Shown here: one piece after another, positions 43,734 through 57,600 of the stretch
Layout: every line of letters begins with the position of its first letter
How positions within the stretch are numbered: the stretch's first letter is position 1
Assembly (NCBI RefSeq): GCF_038443385.1
Contig: NZ_CP151726.1
Span: 2,914,001 to 2,978,000, forward strand
DNA length: 64,000 bases
Origin: Stieleria varia
GTDB taxonomy: Bacteria > Planctomycetota > Planctomycetia > Pirellulales > Pirellulaceae
Direction: 5' to 3'
Made by a program: the position numbers and the translations under genes
Notes under the pieces: model-generated
What the model was told of the DNA's origin: nothing
The model's database searches: none
Seen by the model: only the letters and a program-made list of their open reading frames with translations

Positions 43734-43760
43734 CAGGATACCATTAGCTACGAAAACAGA

Positions 43761-45005
43761 TCAGTCGTCGAGGGTTTCTGTTTCTTTGCTGGCACGAGTA
43801 CCAAGTGCACCCCAGAGACCAAATGGGCTCTTCTTGCCAGCGTCGACTTTAGAGCAGGCACCGCATCCACCGGTCGCTGGATCGCTACCGATCGCATAGG
43901 ACGTTTGATCACCCGCTTCGATCGAATCGGTGACGAAGGTGACCGAACCGTCGGCCATCGTCACGTGAGCGCCACCTGCGTGGTGGCTACTTGCGGAAAT
44001 GATGCCCGTGTTTCCTTCGGCCTGCTGCACGCTGTAGCTGTTCGGCGGACGAACGGTTTGAAACGCCGAGTAAGGGATTCGCCCGTCAGCCCAACGTCGA
44101 CCTTTATGGTGACGAATGTTGGCCGTATCAACACCCACGGTGCCGCCACCGCCGGCAACTCCGAGGGACTCAAGGTAACGAGTTGGGTTCAACGGATCGA
44201 TCAGTTGAGACTCCCAGTTTCCTGGAGGCGTGTTCACTGGTCCGTCTGCGTTTCCGCCTGCGGTGTAAATCGCCGATTTGATTGCAAGGTCGCCACCGTA
44301 AACAGTGGTTTCACCAAGGGCGATCGTATGAGCCGTACCGTCTTTGATGTCCTTGAAAGACATGAAGTGACGGGCACGGAAAACACCGCGAGACCATCTG
44401 GAAACAGCACTGTCTCCCCACGTACCGCTGTTGTTTGGACGTCCTTGATCATCGACGCCACCGTGTTGCTGCTCGTAAGTTCCGTCGCCGGTACACGCCG
44501 CGTAGTTTGTGAAGGCCTGTTCCGTCGAGTTGGGACCACCGACTCGTTCCACCGGATCGCTCGGGCAGCGATACGTGGTCACTTGAGTCATCCAAGGAAG
44601 GTAATTGTCGTGCCACGGCACAGGGCCCATGGCGGGCCAGTTCTGAGTCGGGCTACCGGCTCGGTCAAGTTGACTCGGATTGCTGATCTGCTCCCACAAG
44701 CCCTGCTGTTCGAAGAACGGCAGAAGGCCAATACGCCAGCTCAACCAGTTGTTGTTTGCAACACCGCCACCCAAGTTGTTGGTGCCACCAGAAAGAGCCG
44801 GGAAGTTCTTGTAGGTCGAGTGGTAGTTCTGCAACGCCAATCCGAGTTGCTTCATGTTGTTGCTACACTGCATACGTCGGGCAGCTTCGCGAGCAGCCTG
44901 AACGGCGGGCAGCAGCAGCCCCACCAAAATACCGATGATCGCGATCACGACCAGCAGCTCGACCAAGGTAAACGCGAGTCTACCGCGAGCTTGTTTCCTA
45001 AACAT
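43761..45005 (-). CDS. DUF1559 prepilin-like secreted protein
   Basis: 414 residues. RLAFTLVELLVVIAIIGILV is the prepilin leader; the residue before Phe is Ala rather than the usual Gly, which some prepilin peptidases accept. AVQAAREAARRMQCSNNMKQ and NYHSTYKNFPAL mark DUF1559, and SSHHAGGAHVTMADGSVTFV the C-terminal conserved region. A tail with CGACSK follows (residues ~392-397), which could bind metal or form a disulfide. It is only a distant relative of the DUF1559 protein at 33.7 kb. A small lipoprotein gene lies 105 bp upstream on the same strand, and a strong terminator follows. Confidence 0.92.
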   Translation of the reverse strand: MFRKQARGRLAFTLVELLVVIAIIGILVGLLLPAVQAAREAARRMQCSNNMKQLGLALQNYHSTYKNFPALSGGTNNLGGGVANNNWLSWRIGLLPFFEQQGLWEQISNPSQLDRAGSPTQNWPAMGPVPWHDNYLPWMTQVTTYRCPSDPVERVGGPNSTEQAFTNYAACTGDGTYEQQHGGVDDQGRPNNSGTWGDSAVSRWSRGVFRARHFMSFKDIKDGTAHTIALGETTVYGGDLAIKSAIYTAGGNADGPVNTPPGNWESQLIDPLNPTRYLESLGVAGGGGTVGVDTANIRHHKGRRWADGRIPYSAFQTVRPPNSYSVQQAEGNTGIISASSHHAGGAHVTMADGSVTFVTDSIEAGDQTSYAIGSDPATGGCGACSKVDAGKKSPFGLWGALGTRASKETETLDD

Positions 45006-45110
45006 AATGTCCTCTCAATGCATGACGAAAGAAAAAGGGAACCGAAAAAGCACAGGCCTAGCAGAAGATAAAGCCTGCGCACTGAACCAATAGCTGAATC
45101 GAGATCTGCG

Positions 45111-45296
45111 TCAGTTGCCGACGGGTTGTCCCGTCTTGGGGTCAATCTGCTGTGACGCCGTGTAGTCTTCCAATGCTTTCTCTTCCTCGGGCGTCGGAGC
45201 AGTCAACCCTTGAGGGACTTCAGTGGTATTGCTACCACCACATCCGACCGAAACCAAACAAATGAACGACAAAAAGAGCATGCAAAGTCGCAGCAT
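45111..45296 (-). CDS. Small lipoprotein upstream of DUF1559 gene
   Basis: 61 residues. LRLCMLFLSFICLVSVGCGG is a lipoprotein signal with Cys near residue 19, followed by a short polar mature part (TPEEEKALEDYTASQQIDPK). Small lipoproteins like this often neighbour planctomycete DUF1559 genes. A function is unknown. The 45297-45664 spacer upstream gives a possible promoter on the minus strand (TTGACC near 45378 with an ACAATA-like hexamer), which I rate weak. Confidence 0.75.
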   Translation of the reverse strand: MLRLCMLFLSFICLVSVGCGGSNTTEVPQGLTAPTPEEEKALEDYTASQQIDPKTGQPVGN

Positions 45297-45664
45297 CGTA
45301 TTTCAACACTTTCAAAAAGAAGGAGGGCAGAATGGCGAACTAATGAACTTTATTGTCGGCTGAAGGCCCCCTCAGGTCAATAGTGCAGGTTTTCAGATGA
45401 TTACTCTGAGGTTGCACAACCCAGTTGTCGGACGCCGAACCTGCGTCAAGAGCGGGGATGGACCGAGTATGGGAAGCCAAAACTGGGGAGGAGCCGGCAG
45501 GAACTGCCTGGAAACGTAGGGGAAGGCAGGTCCAACGAGTTTAAACACCAGTATTGGGGGATTCGCTTATAAAATCTCTAAAAAAAGCGTGCTAATGACC
45601 CGAGAATCGCCGCTAGACCCACTTCACGGTGCCCAGCAGCCTCACAAAATGGGCTTGGTCCACC
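45297..45664. other. 368-bp spacer without a recognised gene
   Basis: It is downstream of the giant protein gene and upstream of the small lipoprotein gene. No hairpin followed by a T-run, dispersed repeat or conserved frame was found here. It probably holds the lipoprotein promoter, possibly with an untranslated leader. Confidence 0.5.
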
Positions 45665-48600
45665 CTAAAAGAGCGAGTTTTCAAGCAATTCCTCGATGAC
45701 CAGGGATTCTTCTTCGTCCAATTCCGTAAAGAAATCGTCCACTGTCTCGGTGAAGGTCGATAGCGGAGACTGAACGCGTCCTTCGCGAAGTTGGTTGACG
45801 ATCAGTAGAGCATCGAGCGCGGAGACTCGCCCATCACGATTGACGTCTCGCGGGTCTCGCAGGGTATCCACCACGGTCTCGCCTTCGGCCCGCAGCTCCG
45901 CCAATCCATTGATCACCTGCAATGCATCCAACGCGCTGATCACCTGGTCCTTGTTCACGTCCATCGGATGGCTGGCCATCAATGGGGCGACGTTGACGGC
46001 GTTGGTGAAGCTGAAATTCACCGTCTGGACGACATCCATTCGCCCGGCAAACTCGGACGTATTGCCATTGTTGTCTGTCACCGTCGCGGTCAAGTAATCC
46101 AACGCGTAATTCAGTTCGTTGACGTCGATTGTCAAATCCACGCTTGCGGTTCCCGCATTCAAGTCGACTTCGACGAACGTGCTGGATCCCAGGTACTGCA
46201 ATCCATGACCGTTTTCGTCGGCGACGAAGAACTCGACGGTCAATGGATACGCAGAATTCTCCACCGCCGAATCCACCGTGAAGTCCAGATGCAGCTCTGC
46301 AGTCGTCGCACCGGTCGATGTCAGTGTGGCATCGGATAGCGGCGTGATCGAGTTCTGCAGATGATTCGGACCGTCGTCGACATCGCCCGCGTCGTTGGGA
46401 TCAAGTCCGACCGGACCAAGGTCGATCCCGTTGACGTTGCCGGTCATGCTGTTCTGCGTGATCTGGTTGTTGATGCTGTCGGCATAGGCTCGCACCGCAG
46501 CACGCCAGTTGTTGGCAATCACATTGTCAGGACCGACTTGGTTGTTCGATGCTCCTCCATAGATCTCGACGCCCACGGCCAATCCAAAGATCGGATCGTC
46601 GATGTCGGGGCTGGTGCCGACGTAGTTGCCCAGCACAACGTTGTCCATCGCTTCTGCCGTTCCCAGACTGATGCCGGTGGTCGCACCCGTGATCCAGTTG
46701 GCGTCGCTCTGGGTCGTGCCGCCGACGACATTTCCTGATGCCTTTAACCAGATCGCTCGCTGCCCACCTTGCAAGACGCCGCTGCCGTCGGCAGTGAAGC
46801 CGACTTTGTTTCCCGTGATCGTGTTGCCGGAGGTCAACGCACCAAAGATAAAGATCTGGCTGGCTGTGTTGGCAGTGATCACGTTGTTGCTGATCGTGTT
46901 ACCCGACGCGTGGTTTTGCAAATGAACGCCGTGCTTGGCATTGGGCAGTGCGGCATTCCCAGCGGCGTTCAAACCGATGATGTTGTTTTGGATGGTCGTG
47001 TCGACCGAACCGTTCAGGAACACGCCCGAGTTGCCGTTGCCAGAGACCACGTTGCCTTGACCTGCCTCTGGTCCACCGATCTGCGTGCCGCTGGCCTCGC
47101 CGACGTAGATTCCGAATCCGCCATTTCCCACTGCAGCGTATCCGGACGAGTCCACGCCGATGTAGTTGCCGAAGATCTGATTGTCATTGGCGGTCGGTCC
47201 GCCGATCACGATCCCCGATTGGGAGTTGCCGGAAATCGTGTTGTTTTGGATCAAGTTCTCCGGTGAAGCGATGTAGATTCCGTAGGATGAATTCCCGATC
47301 GCTTGGCTGATGCCGGGGCCGGTTGGCTGCTTCACTCCGAGTCGGTTGTTGATGATCGAGTTGTTACTGGAAAGGGGACCGGACACTCGAATTCCCGACG
47401 AAGCATTGCCGTAGGCTTCGTTGTCGCGAATGACCACATCGGTCGTATCGGTCAAGTAGATCCCGTGTTGTCCATTGTAGGCAAACTCACTGTTGGTGAT
47501 CTCGACGCCGCTGGCACCTTGCACATCAATGCCGTCGCGTGGAAACGACGTGATCAACAGCGAGTCGACAAACACGTCGTCCGTTCGAACCCGCAGACCG
47601 TCAGCGTAGATCCCCGGAATCGACGTTCCCCTGATCTCGATCGCAGGAGTAACTCCGGCTCCCAATTGCGAGCCTCCCAGAATAGAAATCTTTTGAGTGA
47701 TCTCGGGCAACTGGACAACGGGGGTGATGACAAATCGCGAACTCGCGGCGTCCAGCTGCGAGAGTGGAATGTCGAACAGAATCACATGATCGACATAGTC
47801 CGGGCTGGCGTTGACTTCCTGCAGCACAGCTCGCAATGTGGTTCGACCTTGTGCGTCTGCCGCAATGCCGTCTCCGATGTTGGCATCCAACGCGTCGGCA
47901 GTCGTGTTGACGATGAAGGTTTCGGTACCAGAGACGATCGTGTCCGCGGTTGCGACCGAGAACGCAGTCGCGGAATCCTCGATACGAACGGAAATGGTGT
48001 ATTCTCCAGGCGCCGCATAAAGATGGCTTGTCTCAATGCTGCGTGTGTACGGATCGATCACGATCGGCTCGTACACGCCCGGCGATTCTCCCCAAGCAAC
48101 CTCGACTTGATGAACATCATTCAAATCCAGATCGGTGAAGTCCACCGACAGGACAACCGGATCGGCGGAGGAGGTCGACTCAGCGGTCCCTGCGGACGCA
48201 GTGATCGTGTCGATCACTGGATCGTCATTGGTTCCTTCGATCAGAATGGAAACAAAGACCGTCGCACTGTCATCGAGCGATACGACTTCAAAAACTTCAT
48301 CCAGTGTCTCTCCGACGCCAAGGGATTGGACCGCCGAATCATCCAACGTGTATTGCCAGGCTCCTGACGCGCTCAGCTGGAACGTTCCATAATCACCTGC
48401 GGTATCTGATTGAGGAATGAATTGGCTTTCGCTGTCATCCGGATCATCAATATCCAATTGTCCCAACGCGATCCCGACTTGGTCTTCGATCACTGTTGCG
48501 TCGAAATCGCCGGTGATATCAGGGATGTTGTTGAGCCCCGCGATTTCGATCACGACCTCCAACGAGGCGGAAGCGTCAAGCGATTCCACGACAAAAACAT

Positions 48601-51600
48601 CGGACACAACGTCGGTCGATCGCAGGGTTTGTGATGCCCCGTTGTCGACCGTGTATGACCAATCACCGTTTGCCGTGATGCTGAAACTGCCGTAGCTGCC
48701 GCTTATCAACTGTGGGACAAGGGCGGCTTCGTTTTCATCCACATCCGTCACGGTCAATGATCCGGTGACTGGGTCTGTGGCGTCCTCGTCGGTCGCCCCG
48801 GTGGTGTCGCCGCTGATCGTGGCCAAATCGTTGACGCCTGTGATCTGGATGTCGACGGTCACGATTCCAGATCCATCCAGTGAACTGACATCGAATGAAT
48901 CCGTCACGATGTCGCCCGCATTCAGAGCATAAACGGCCAGCGGATCCATGGTGTAACTCCATGCACCCGACTCCGTGACACTGAATGTGCCGTAAACACC
49001 TGCGGTGTCCGTCTGGGCGACCGCCAGCGATTCACCTTCATCGGCATCGTTGATGAGCAGCGTTCCCGTCAAGTCCGTCGTGGCGTCTTCGTTGGTCGAT
49101 CCTGAAACATCGCCAGTGATTTCCGCAATGTCGTTGTTTCCGCTGATCGTGATCACGACGTCGGCCGTGGTCCCGCCGTCGGCGGAAACGATTTGGAACG
49201 TGTCGCTAAACTCGTCGCCCGCATTGAATGCTTGCGTGGACGTAGTGTCCACCGTGTACGTCCAGTTGCCACCGGCGTCGATGCTGAAACTGCCGTAATC
49301 ACCCAGCACAGGACCGTCCGCTTGGAATCCACTTTCCCCGCTATCGGGATCGGTCACCGTCGCAGTACCCGTCACCGCCGACGTGGCATCTTCGTCCGCG
49401 TTTCCACTGAGTTCCCCGGTGATCGCAGCATCATCGTTGTTGCCCACGATGTTGATTTCAACCGCCTGAGTCGTTCCACCGTCCAGTGAAGTTACCGTGA
49501 ACTCATCCGTCACACTGCTGCCGGCAGACAGACTTTGAACGCTTGCGTTGTCGAGCGTGTAAGTCCAGTTACCAGACTCATCGACGCTGAAGGAACCATA
49601 GAGCCCCGCCGTCGATGTCTGGCTGATCAGGCCTGATTCATTTTCATCGGCATCCGTCACGACAAGTGTGCCGGTCACCGGCGCCGCGTTGTCTTCGTCG
49701 GTCTCACCGCTGGCATCACCCGTGATCGCTGCCACATCGTTCAACCCGAGCACCGTCACCGTCACGGTGTTGGTGTCCGTGCCGTCAATGGATTGGATTT
49801 CAAACTCCTCGGCGAATTCATCGCCCTCGTTGAGCGACTGAGCCGACGCGTTGTCGATCGTGTAAGTCCAGTTTCCCGTCGCGGCGATGCTAAAGGTTCC
49901 GTAGCTGCCAGCCACATCCACTTGGGCGACGACCAAGTTGTCACCCAAATCCGGATCGTTCACGTTGACCTGACCGGCAACAGCCTCAGTCGCATCCTCG
50001 CTGATTTCTCCTCTCAAATCTCCAACGATCTCGGCTGGATCGTCGAGCCCAGCGATGGTGATCTCAACAAGAGTGCTGGTGACACCGTCCAGCGAGACGA
50101 CTTCGAACGAGTCGGTCGCAAGGGATTCCGGGACAAGTAGTTGAGTCTTGGTGGTGTCAACTTGATACGACCAGTTGCCTGACGAATCGACGCTGAAGTT
50201 TCCGTAGGTGCCCGCTGTGTCGGTTTGTGAAATGAAGGATTCTTGTCCGCTATCAAGGTCCACGATGGTCAATGCTCCCGTCACCGGGACGACCGCGTCC
50301 TCGTCAGTGTTGCCTGTCACATCTCCGCCGACGACGGCAATGTCATTGACGCCGAACACGTTCACCGTGACGTAGCTGGTCGCCGTTTCTCCTTCGTTAT
50401 CAACAATCTGGTACGAAATCGTGATCGGTGACAAGCTGCCCAATGGCAAGTGGTCAAAGACACCTGTCGGATCGTAGCGGAAGTTTCCGTCACCCAGATC
50501 GGTCAAAGTGCCCACCAGCGGCGAATCCGCGGTGGTCAACGAAGCCACAATCGTACCGTCGGGATCGTAATCGACTCCGTTTCCGTTGTCGGCCAATACG
50601 TTGAACTCCACCGGATTGTCTTCGTCGGTGATGATCGAATCCGCAACTGCAACGGGGGCCGAGTTGAATCGGAAGTTCGCGATCGAATCGATCTCGGCTT
50701 GACTCAGATGGACGGCGGTTTGTCCGGTCAGTTCGGTCTCGGAAAGCAAAGCACCGGCTGCCGCAACCGCGTCGGCACGTGTATCCGCAGCTACCGTCAA
50801 AGTCATCAAACGCAAGATCACTCCGGCTGGCACGGTCAGGTCGTAAGTCCACACCACGTTGTCCCCGACGACTTGCACGTCCGTGGGCGTCAACCCACTC
50901 TTTCCGTGGACAAAATGCACCAAAGCTGGCGAGCCGCTGCCGTCCGCATCATCGGTGCCGAACCACTGATCGGTTGTCTCGACATCAGTGTCTCCGTCGG
51001 ACGATGCAAACACAGTCGTCTCGGAGTCACTACCAAGATTCCCCAGAATCGTGACTGTCGTCGTGATGTCCGCTCCCGTTGAATTGGCAAACGATTCGAT
51101 CGTACGGGCAAAACTCTCTGCACCGCTCGTTGGCACGGTGATCTCTCGAGAGACGGTCAATCCGTCGATCATTTGCGAACCCGTGACTACCGTCGCTCCC
51201 GAATCAGCAAAGACAGATGCACCTGTGGGTTCAAAATCGGTCGAGCCCACGCGCAGCCGATTCAGCCCGTCAAACGCGTTCCCGCTGCCTTGAACCAACT
51301 GGCCGGCATGCAATCCACGGATCTGCGGATCAAAGGACATGCCACTGACCGAAATCAACTCCGCCGTCGACGGCTCTAGACCGCTCAGCAACCCGTAAAC
51401 GGCACCGGGAATGTATGCACTGACCAACAGGTCCGATGTTCCATCAAGATTAAAGTCATCGACGGCGATCGCATCGAACGCCAAATAGACATCGCTTTCG
51501 CTCGGGCTCGTCAAGTAGGCGAAATCAAAGTTGCCCGTTCCATCTCCATACAGAACACTGATCGCGTCTCCACTGCCCGTATGAGCGACCGCGAGATCGG

Positions 51601-54600
51601 GAAAGCCGTCACCGTTGAAATCTCCCGTCACGGTTTGACTTGCGAATGACTTCGTGGTGGTCAAAGTCTTTGTCTCCAATAGACCGCCCGATCCGTCGCC
51701 CAGGAACACTTTCAGGTTCCCCGTCGCCACACCACTGCTCGTCACCGCGATGTCCGCGTAGCCGTCAAAGTTGAAGTCGCCCACGGCGGGCAAACCGGCG
51801 TAGTTGCCGACTGGCAGTGTATTTGTCGATTCAAACAAGTTACCACTACCGTCGTTCATCAAGAATCGCACCACCGAACCATTTGAGAACGGCGTGTAGG
51901 CGATGTCCATGTAGCCGTCCCCGTTCCAATCAAGCGGCCGGAAGCCTTGGCCGTTCGTGCCGGCAGGCGATGCATAGTAGCCTCCACTAAAGCCTCCCAG
52001 TCCATCACCCAGCACGACGTGGACGTCACCGTCGACTCCTGAGTCGTATTGCATGACGAGATCCTTGTTCCCGTCGTTATTCAAGTCCACCGCAACGACT
52101 TCGCGACTGAAGGTCCCGCCAGATATCGGGGCCACACTCGTGAACACGCCGAAACCATCGTTCAGATAGACCGCAAACCAGCTTGATCCTCGCTCACCAA
52201 CCACCAAATCGTCGTAGCCGTCACTGTTGAAATCTGCGACCGCCACGGTATTGGGCAAGGTACCGAGCGACGAAATGCTCTGAGTCGTGAAGCCGCCCTC
52301 GCCATCACCGAATCCGAGAACGATCAAGCTGTCGTCGTACCGGGTGGTGACGAAATCGAGGTACCCGTCGTAATTCAAATCCGCTGCGACGATTTGTGAA
52401 ACATCGCTGAGCGAAGATGCCACCTCAACAGGTGGCAACAGAACTTGCAGCCCCGTCGGCAAGACAACAAAATCGACCACATAGTCTCCGCCAACCACAC
52501 CGTCGGCATCGCCGTCGATCGGATCACCATACGCGTCGGTCAACACATCACTGATCGTCAGCCGAAAGACGCCTTCGGTCAGCGAATCATAATTGTTGTA
52601 GACGTAGAGATAGCTGCCAGACGCATACGAGGTGATGTCGATTACATCATCGTCTGCCGTGCCCAGCAGTCCATCTGCTCCCAGTCCTCGCAGCTCTGCG
52701 GAGTCAGCTCCCGTGTTCGAATCCAACGCCGCGCTGAACTCGATGTCAAAGTAGCTCACCCCGCTCTCGGTCGAGCCGCTATCGAGGCTCGGGAACGTGC
52801 TGACAACTGTCGCCGGGTTCAAATCCACAGGCACAAACACAAAATTCGATGCCGTGTCCAACGGATTGAATTGGTACACCGGATCACGTCCGTCAACGGA
52901 AATCTCCAAGTACAGCTCAGGGGCCTTCAGCAAGTTCATGTCCAACGGGGTCACCGACCCCAAGCCGTGCGCAAACGATCCGTAGATCCCATCGGTCACA
53001 TCGATCGTCGCCGTCTCGGAGTACACTGTGATTCCTGCATAGGCATCGTAGATCGCGAACTCAAAGGAATGCTCCCCAGTGATCGGGACTCCGGTCACTG
53101 AGTCGATCAACAGCCCGGCGACGCTGACCGTGTCCGGTCCGTAGTCCTGGCTTTCCATCAAGTCAAAACTGCGAGCAGCGTACAGCGTGTCAAAACGGAA
53201 ATTGGTTGTGTCCGCCGACAGCCCGCCGCCATCCACCTTGAACCGAGTCGGCAGCATTTCTCCTTGAACGGTCAACTCCACCCAAAGGTCTGTATTATCA
53301 CTCAGAATTTGTAGATCAAGCGGTGTGTTCTGTCCCAAGTTGATCCCGAATGAACCGCCGATCGAATCGTTGAGAATCAATTCGCCCGAGTCACTGTAGA
53401 CGGCAATTCCACCCGTTTCACTGTCAAACAGCGAAGCCTGCCATGCGACGACACCTGCCGCTGGCACATCACTCAACTCCCGCAAGTTGCCCAGCAGACG
53501 CAGCGCCCACGTCGCATTGTCCACATTGCGTGTGGCAGAGGACAGGAATGCGTTGCGGATCGTCACATCGCCTGCCGTGGTGGTGATGACGTCACCGTTG
53601 AGTTCCACCCGTTGTGCGGCAGGAACCCCATCGACACTGATCTCCAGGAACAAACCTTCGGCCGGCAGATTCAGCACACCGAGATAATCGGCCAAGTCAA
53701 ACTGATAAAAGCCTCCAGGGATGAAGGACACATCCACATCGGTCGTGATGGAGTACGCCAGCTGATTCCCAGCGGTCGCCGCATCGTACAGCGTGTATTC
53801 GAGAGTGTGTGTACCGGTCAGAACTTGATCGGTCGCATCCCGCAACTGCATGGCGACAGGAAACGCGGTGGTCAAGTCATCGGCGGCGGGGAACGTGAAA
53901 TTGGCAATCGACGCTTTCTCATTCTCCGTCAGATATAACTCGGCGTCATAGCGGAATCCCGTTTCGGTGACAAAGTCCGACGCGATGAATTCCGCGGTCG
54001 ATCTCAAGGCATCTTGAATGGTGAACGTTGCCAATCGAACCGTTTCGCCGGCGGGCACTGTGATGTCGTACGTCCAGAAAATGTTGTCGCCAACGACTTG
54101 AACATCGGTGGGCTGCAATCCATCGGCTCCATGAACCATGTGGATCAATGCCGCGGACCCATCGTCGTCTGCGTCGTCCGTCCCGATCCACTGATCGGTG
54201 ACTTCGACATCGGTGTCGCCATCGGATGTGTTGAACACAATCGTGTTTGCATCGCTGCCCAGATTGCCGATCAACTCGATGGTTGTCGTGATGTCGCTTG
54301 CGGTGGCATTCTCAAAGACGTCGATCGTTCGTGCGAATTCGTCGTAGCCGGAATACGAAACCGTGACTTCTCGACTGACACGCAGCTCGTCGCCTCCCAG
54401 TCCACTGATCGGAACTGCTTGGACCGAGGTGATGCTCGTTTCACCACCATCGTCGGTGGTTGCAAGAGTTGGATCAAAGTTGATCGAGGAACCGTCCACT
54501 TGCAAGCGGTACAATCCGTCAAAAGCAGAACCGCTGCCGCTATAGAGACCCGCATGGGTCACTTGTCCGGCCCCCGTCCCTCCAGTCTGCACTTCGTACT

Positions 54601-57600
54601 GCGATCCGTAAGTTGAGAACAGTGTCGTGGTGTCGTCGGTGACCACAAAATCATTCAAGTAAATTTGGTCGCCACTGTTGCTGACGGTCAATCGATACGA
54701 TCCGGCGACCAATGGATCAAAGGACACGGCGACACTGTCGCTGCCCGTTCCGGCAGCGGTCGTTGCTATTGCCACATCATCGGCTGTGCCAAGAAGTCGA
54801 TCTGCCCCGTCTGACGAGATGGCGATCGTGATGTCGCCAGAAGCGAAAACGGGATCTTGGTTGAACAGGACTTCCAGATCAGTGATCCCTTCGCCGATCG
54901 CTCCCTGTCCGATCGTCGGAACGGTCCCCACCACCGCCATCGGTGGCAGCACGTCGATCGAAATGGTCGCGATCGAAAACCCGCCTTCGTCATCTGTCAC
55001 ACGAAAATCGAAGGAATCTGTCCCGAAATAACCAGGTGTCGGAGTGTATGTCAGGTTCGGTACCGTTCCGGACAGCGATCCATTCGACGGTGAACTCTCG
55101 ACGGAGAAACCAAAGGAGTCGCCATCGATGTCATTGCCGGTCAGCGTGATGTTGATCGGCGTGTCGTATTGCGTTTCCAGGGTTTGTGCGTCGCCGGTTG
55201 GGAAGTGGTTGGTCGTGATGGCACTGAGCACCACATCATTCGCATCCGTTCCACCAACGTAACTGATTCGGAAAATATTGCCTCCGTATTCGACGAGTCC
55301 GTTTTCAGGCAGTCCGTCAAATGTCCCGGTGGTCGTGCCGGTGCTTGTGTTTTCCAGGATGGTAAACGAGTCGCCGACGCTGGCAAAGCTGCTTAGCAGC
55401 GTCACATCAAGATTGCCCGCCAGTTGCACGTCCCCGTTGACGATCAGTTGATCGTAACCGCTGCCAGCCGTTGTTCCGCCCAATCGAACTTCCAGGCCCG
55501 CGCGATTCTGGGAATCATTGAATGTCGCGTCACCATCGAGAGTCAGGAGTCCGGTTTCATCGCTGGTGCCAGGGCGTACCTTTCCTCCCAAGTCTGCGGG
55601 AGACGCGTTCGTCCAAGCATGGGAGCCCGTTCCGCTCAATCGGGCGCCATAGTAATGGTAGATCCTGGGCGAGATGGTGGTGTTGACCGCGCTGTTGATC
55701 TCTGCTGTGCCCCGATTGACATAAATGTAGTACGTGCTGACGGCGCCATTGATCACTGCCGTTCCAGCGTCGTTTCCGTCGATCCGGAGCAATGAACTGG
55801 TGCCGGTGGAAAGGGAGCCGTCAAGTATCAATCGGTTGTTGTAATTGGGCTTCAGAAAAATTTCTTGATTGCTGATCAAGTCACCTGACCACGTGTTATT
55901 GGTCGTCCCGAAACTTTCCAAGTAGAGATAGTTGTCGGTGGATGAATACAGCTCGTCTTGAATCGTGACTCCACCATCAAGCCGCAATTCGCCGCTGTTG
56001 CTGGTCAAGATGGTTCCGGTGGCTGCTGTGCTGTCTCCGGCACCGAGCGCATTGTCATGCGCTGCGACCAGGGTATTGCTGCCAATGGACGTGACGCCGG
56101 AATAGCTGTTGTCACCCGATAGCGTGACGATCAAATTCCCGCCCGTCGTCACGCCACCGCTGCCAGAGATCGAGCCTGATAGCGTCAGAGATCCACTGGT
56201 CGCGTTCAGGGAAATCAGGTTGCCAGCGTTATCAATGTCGCTGTCAACCGTGAAAGTGCCAAATCCGCTACTGAAACCGCCGCTGCCGCCCAGTGTCACG
56301 GGGATTGAAAACGTGTTACCACTGTCGGCACTGGAAACGGAGCCATTGAGTTCGATCGCATTGCCAGTGAACGAGTACCCGGCGCCGCTGATCAAAATCG
56401 AGCCAAACGATGTCTCCGCAGGGAAATCATTAACCGTCGATGTCTGTGCCACGGATTCGGGAAAGAGCAGATTCGCACCCGGCAAGGGAGCGACATCACC
56501 GACCCAGTTCACCGCGTTCATCCAGTTTCCATCGGTGGCTTCCCCGTCCCAGATTCCTGCCAGGACTTTGGTCAGCACAACGTCGTTGCTGTCCGTTCCG
56601 GCAGAGTAGGAGATCGAAAAGACTTCGCCGTCCACTGAAATCAAATCGCCTTCGCCCAGTCCGTCAAATGTACCTGTGGTCGTGCCGGTGCTTGTGTTTT
56701 CCAGAATGGTGAACGAGTCGCCGACGCTGGCAAAACTGCTCAGCAGCGTCACGTCGAGATCACCCGCTAATTGTACGTTCCCATTGACGATCAGTTGATC
56801 GTAGCCGCTACCGGGGGTGGTTCCGCCCAACCGAATTTCCAGGCCCGCGCGATTCTGTGAATCATTGAATGTCGCATCGCCATTGAGAGTCAGGAGTCCA
56901 GTTTCTTCGCTAGTGCCCGGACGTACCTTTCCTCCCAAGTCTGCGAAGGAGGTGTTCGTCCAAGAATGGGAACCCGCTCCGCTCAATCGGGAATCACTGT
57001 ACTGATAGATCCTGGGCGCATTGGTCGTCGTGACTGGGCTATTGATCTCTGCCGAGCCACCATTGACATAAATGTAGTAAGTGCTGACGGAGCCATTGAT
57101 CACAGCCGTGCCAGTGTTGTTGCCGTTGACCCGCAGTAGCCAACTGGTACCGGTGGAAAGGGAGCCGTCGAGCACCAATCGGTTGTTGTAGCTGGGCTTC
57201 AAAGAGATTTCTTGATTGCTGACAAGATCGCCTGACCACGTGTTGGTGGTCGTCCCGACACTTTCCAAGTAGAGATAGTTGTCGGTGGATGAATACAGCT
57301 CGTCTTGAATCGTGACTCCACCATCAAGCCGCAATTCGCCGCTGTTGCTGTTCAAGATGGTTCCGGTGGCTGCTGTGCTGTCCCCGGCACCGAGCGCATT
57401 GTCATGCGCTGCGACCAGGGTATTGCTGCCAATGGACGTGACGCCGGAATAGCTGTTGTCACCCGCGAGTGTGACGATCAGGTTTCCATTTGTCGTCACG
57501 TCACCGCTGCCAGAAATCGAACCGGAAATCGTCAGATATCCATTTGCTGCGTTCAGGCTGAGCGGGTTACCAGCGTTATCGATGTCACCATCAACCGTGA

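Noticed and set aside
43593-45071. 492-codon open frame opposite the second DUF1559 gene
   Set aside because: It covers the terminator and the antisense of a well-supported DUF1559 protein, and the translation is featureless.
47303-48367. 354-codon open frame and several shorter ones on the plus strand across 45.7-59 kb
   Set aside because: They are antisense to the giant surface protein; recurring similar translations only reflect its internal repeats.
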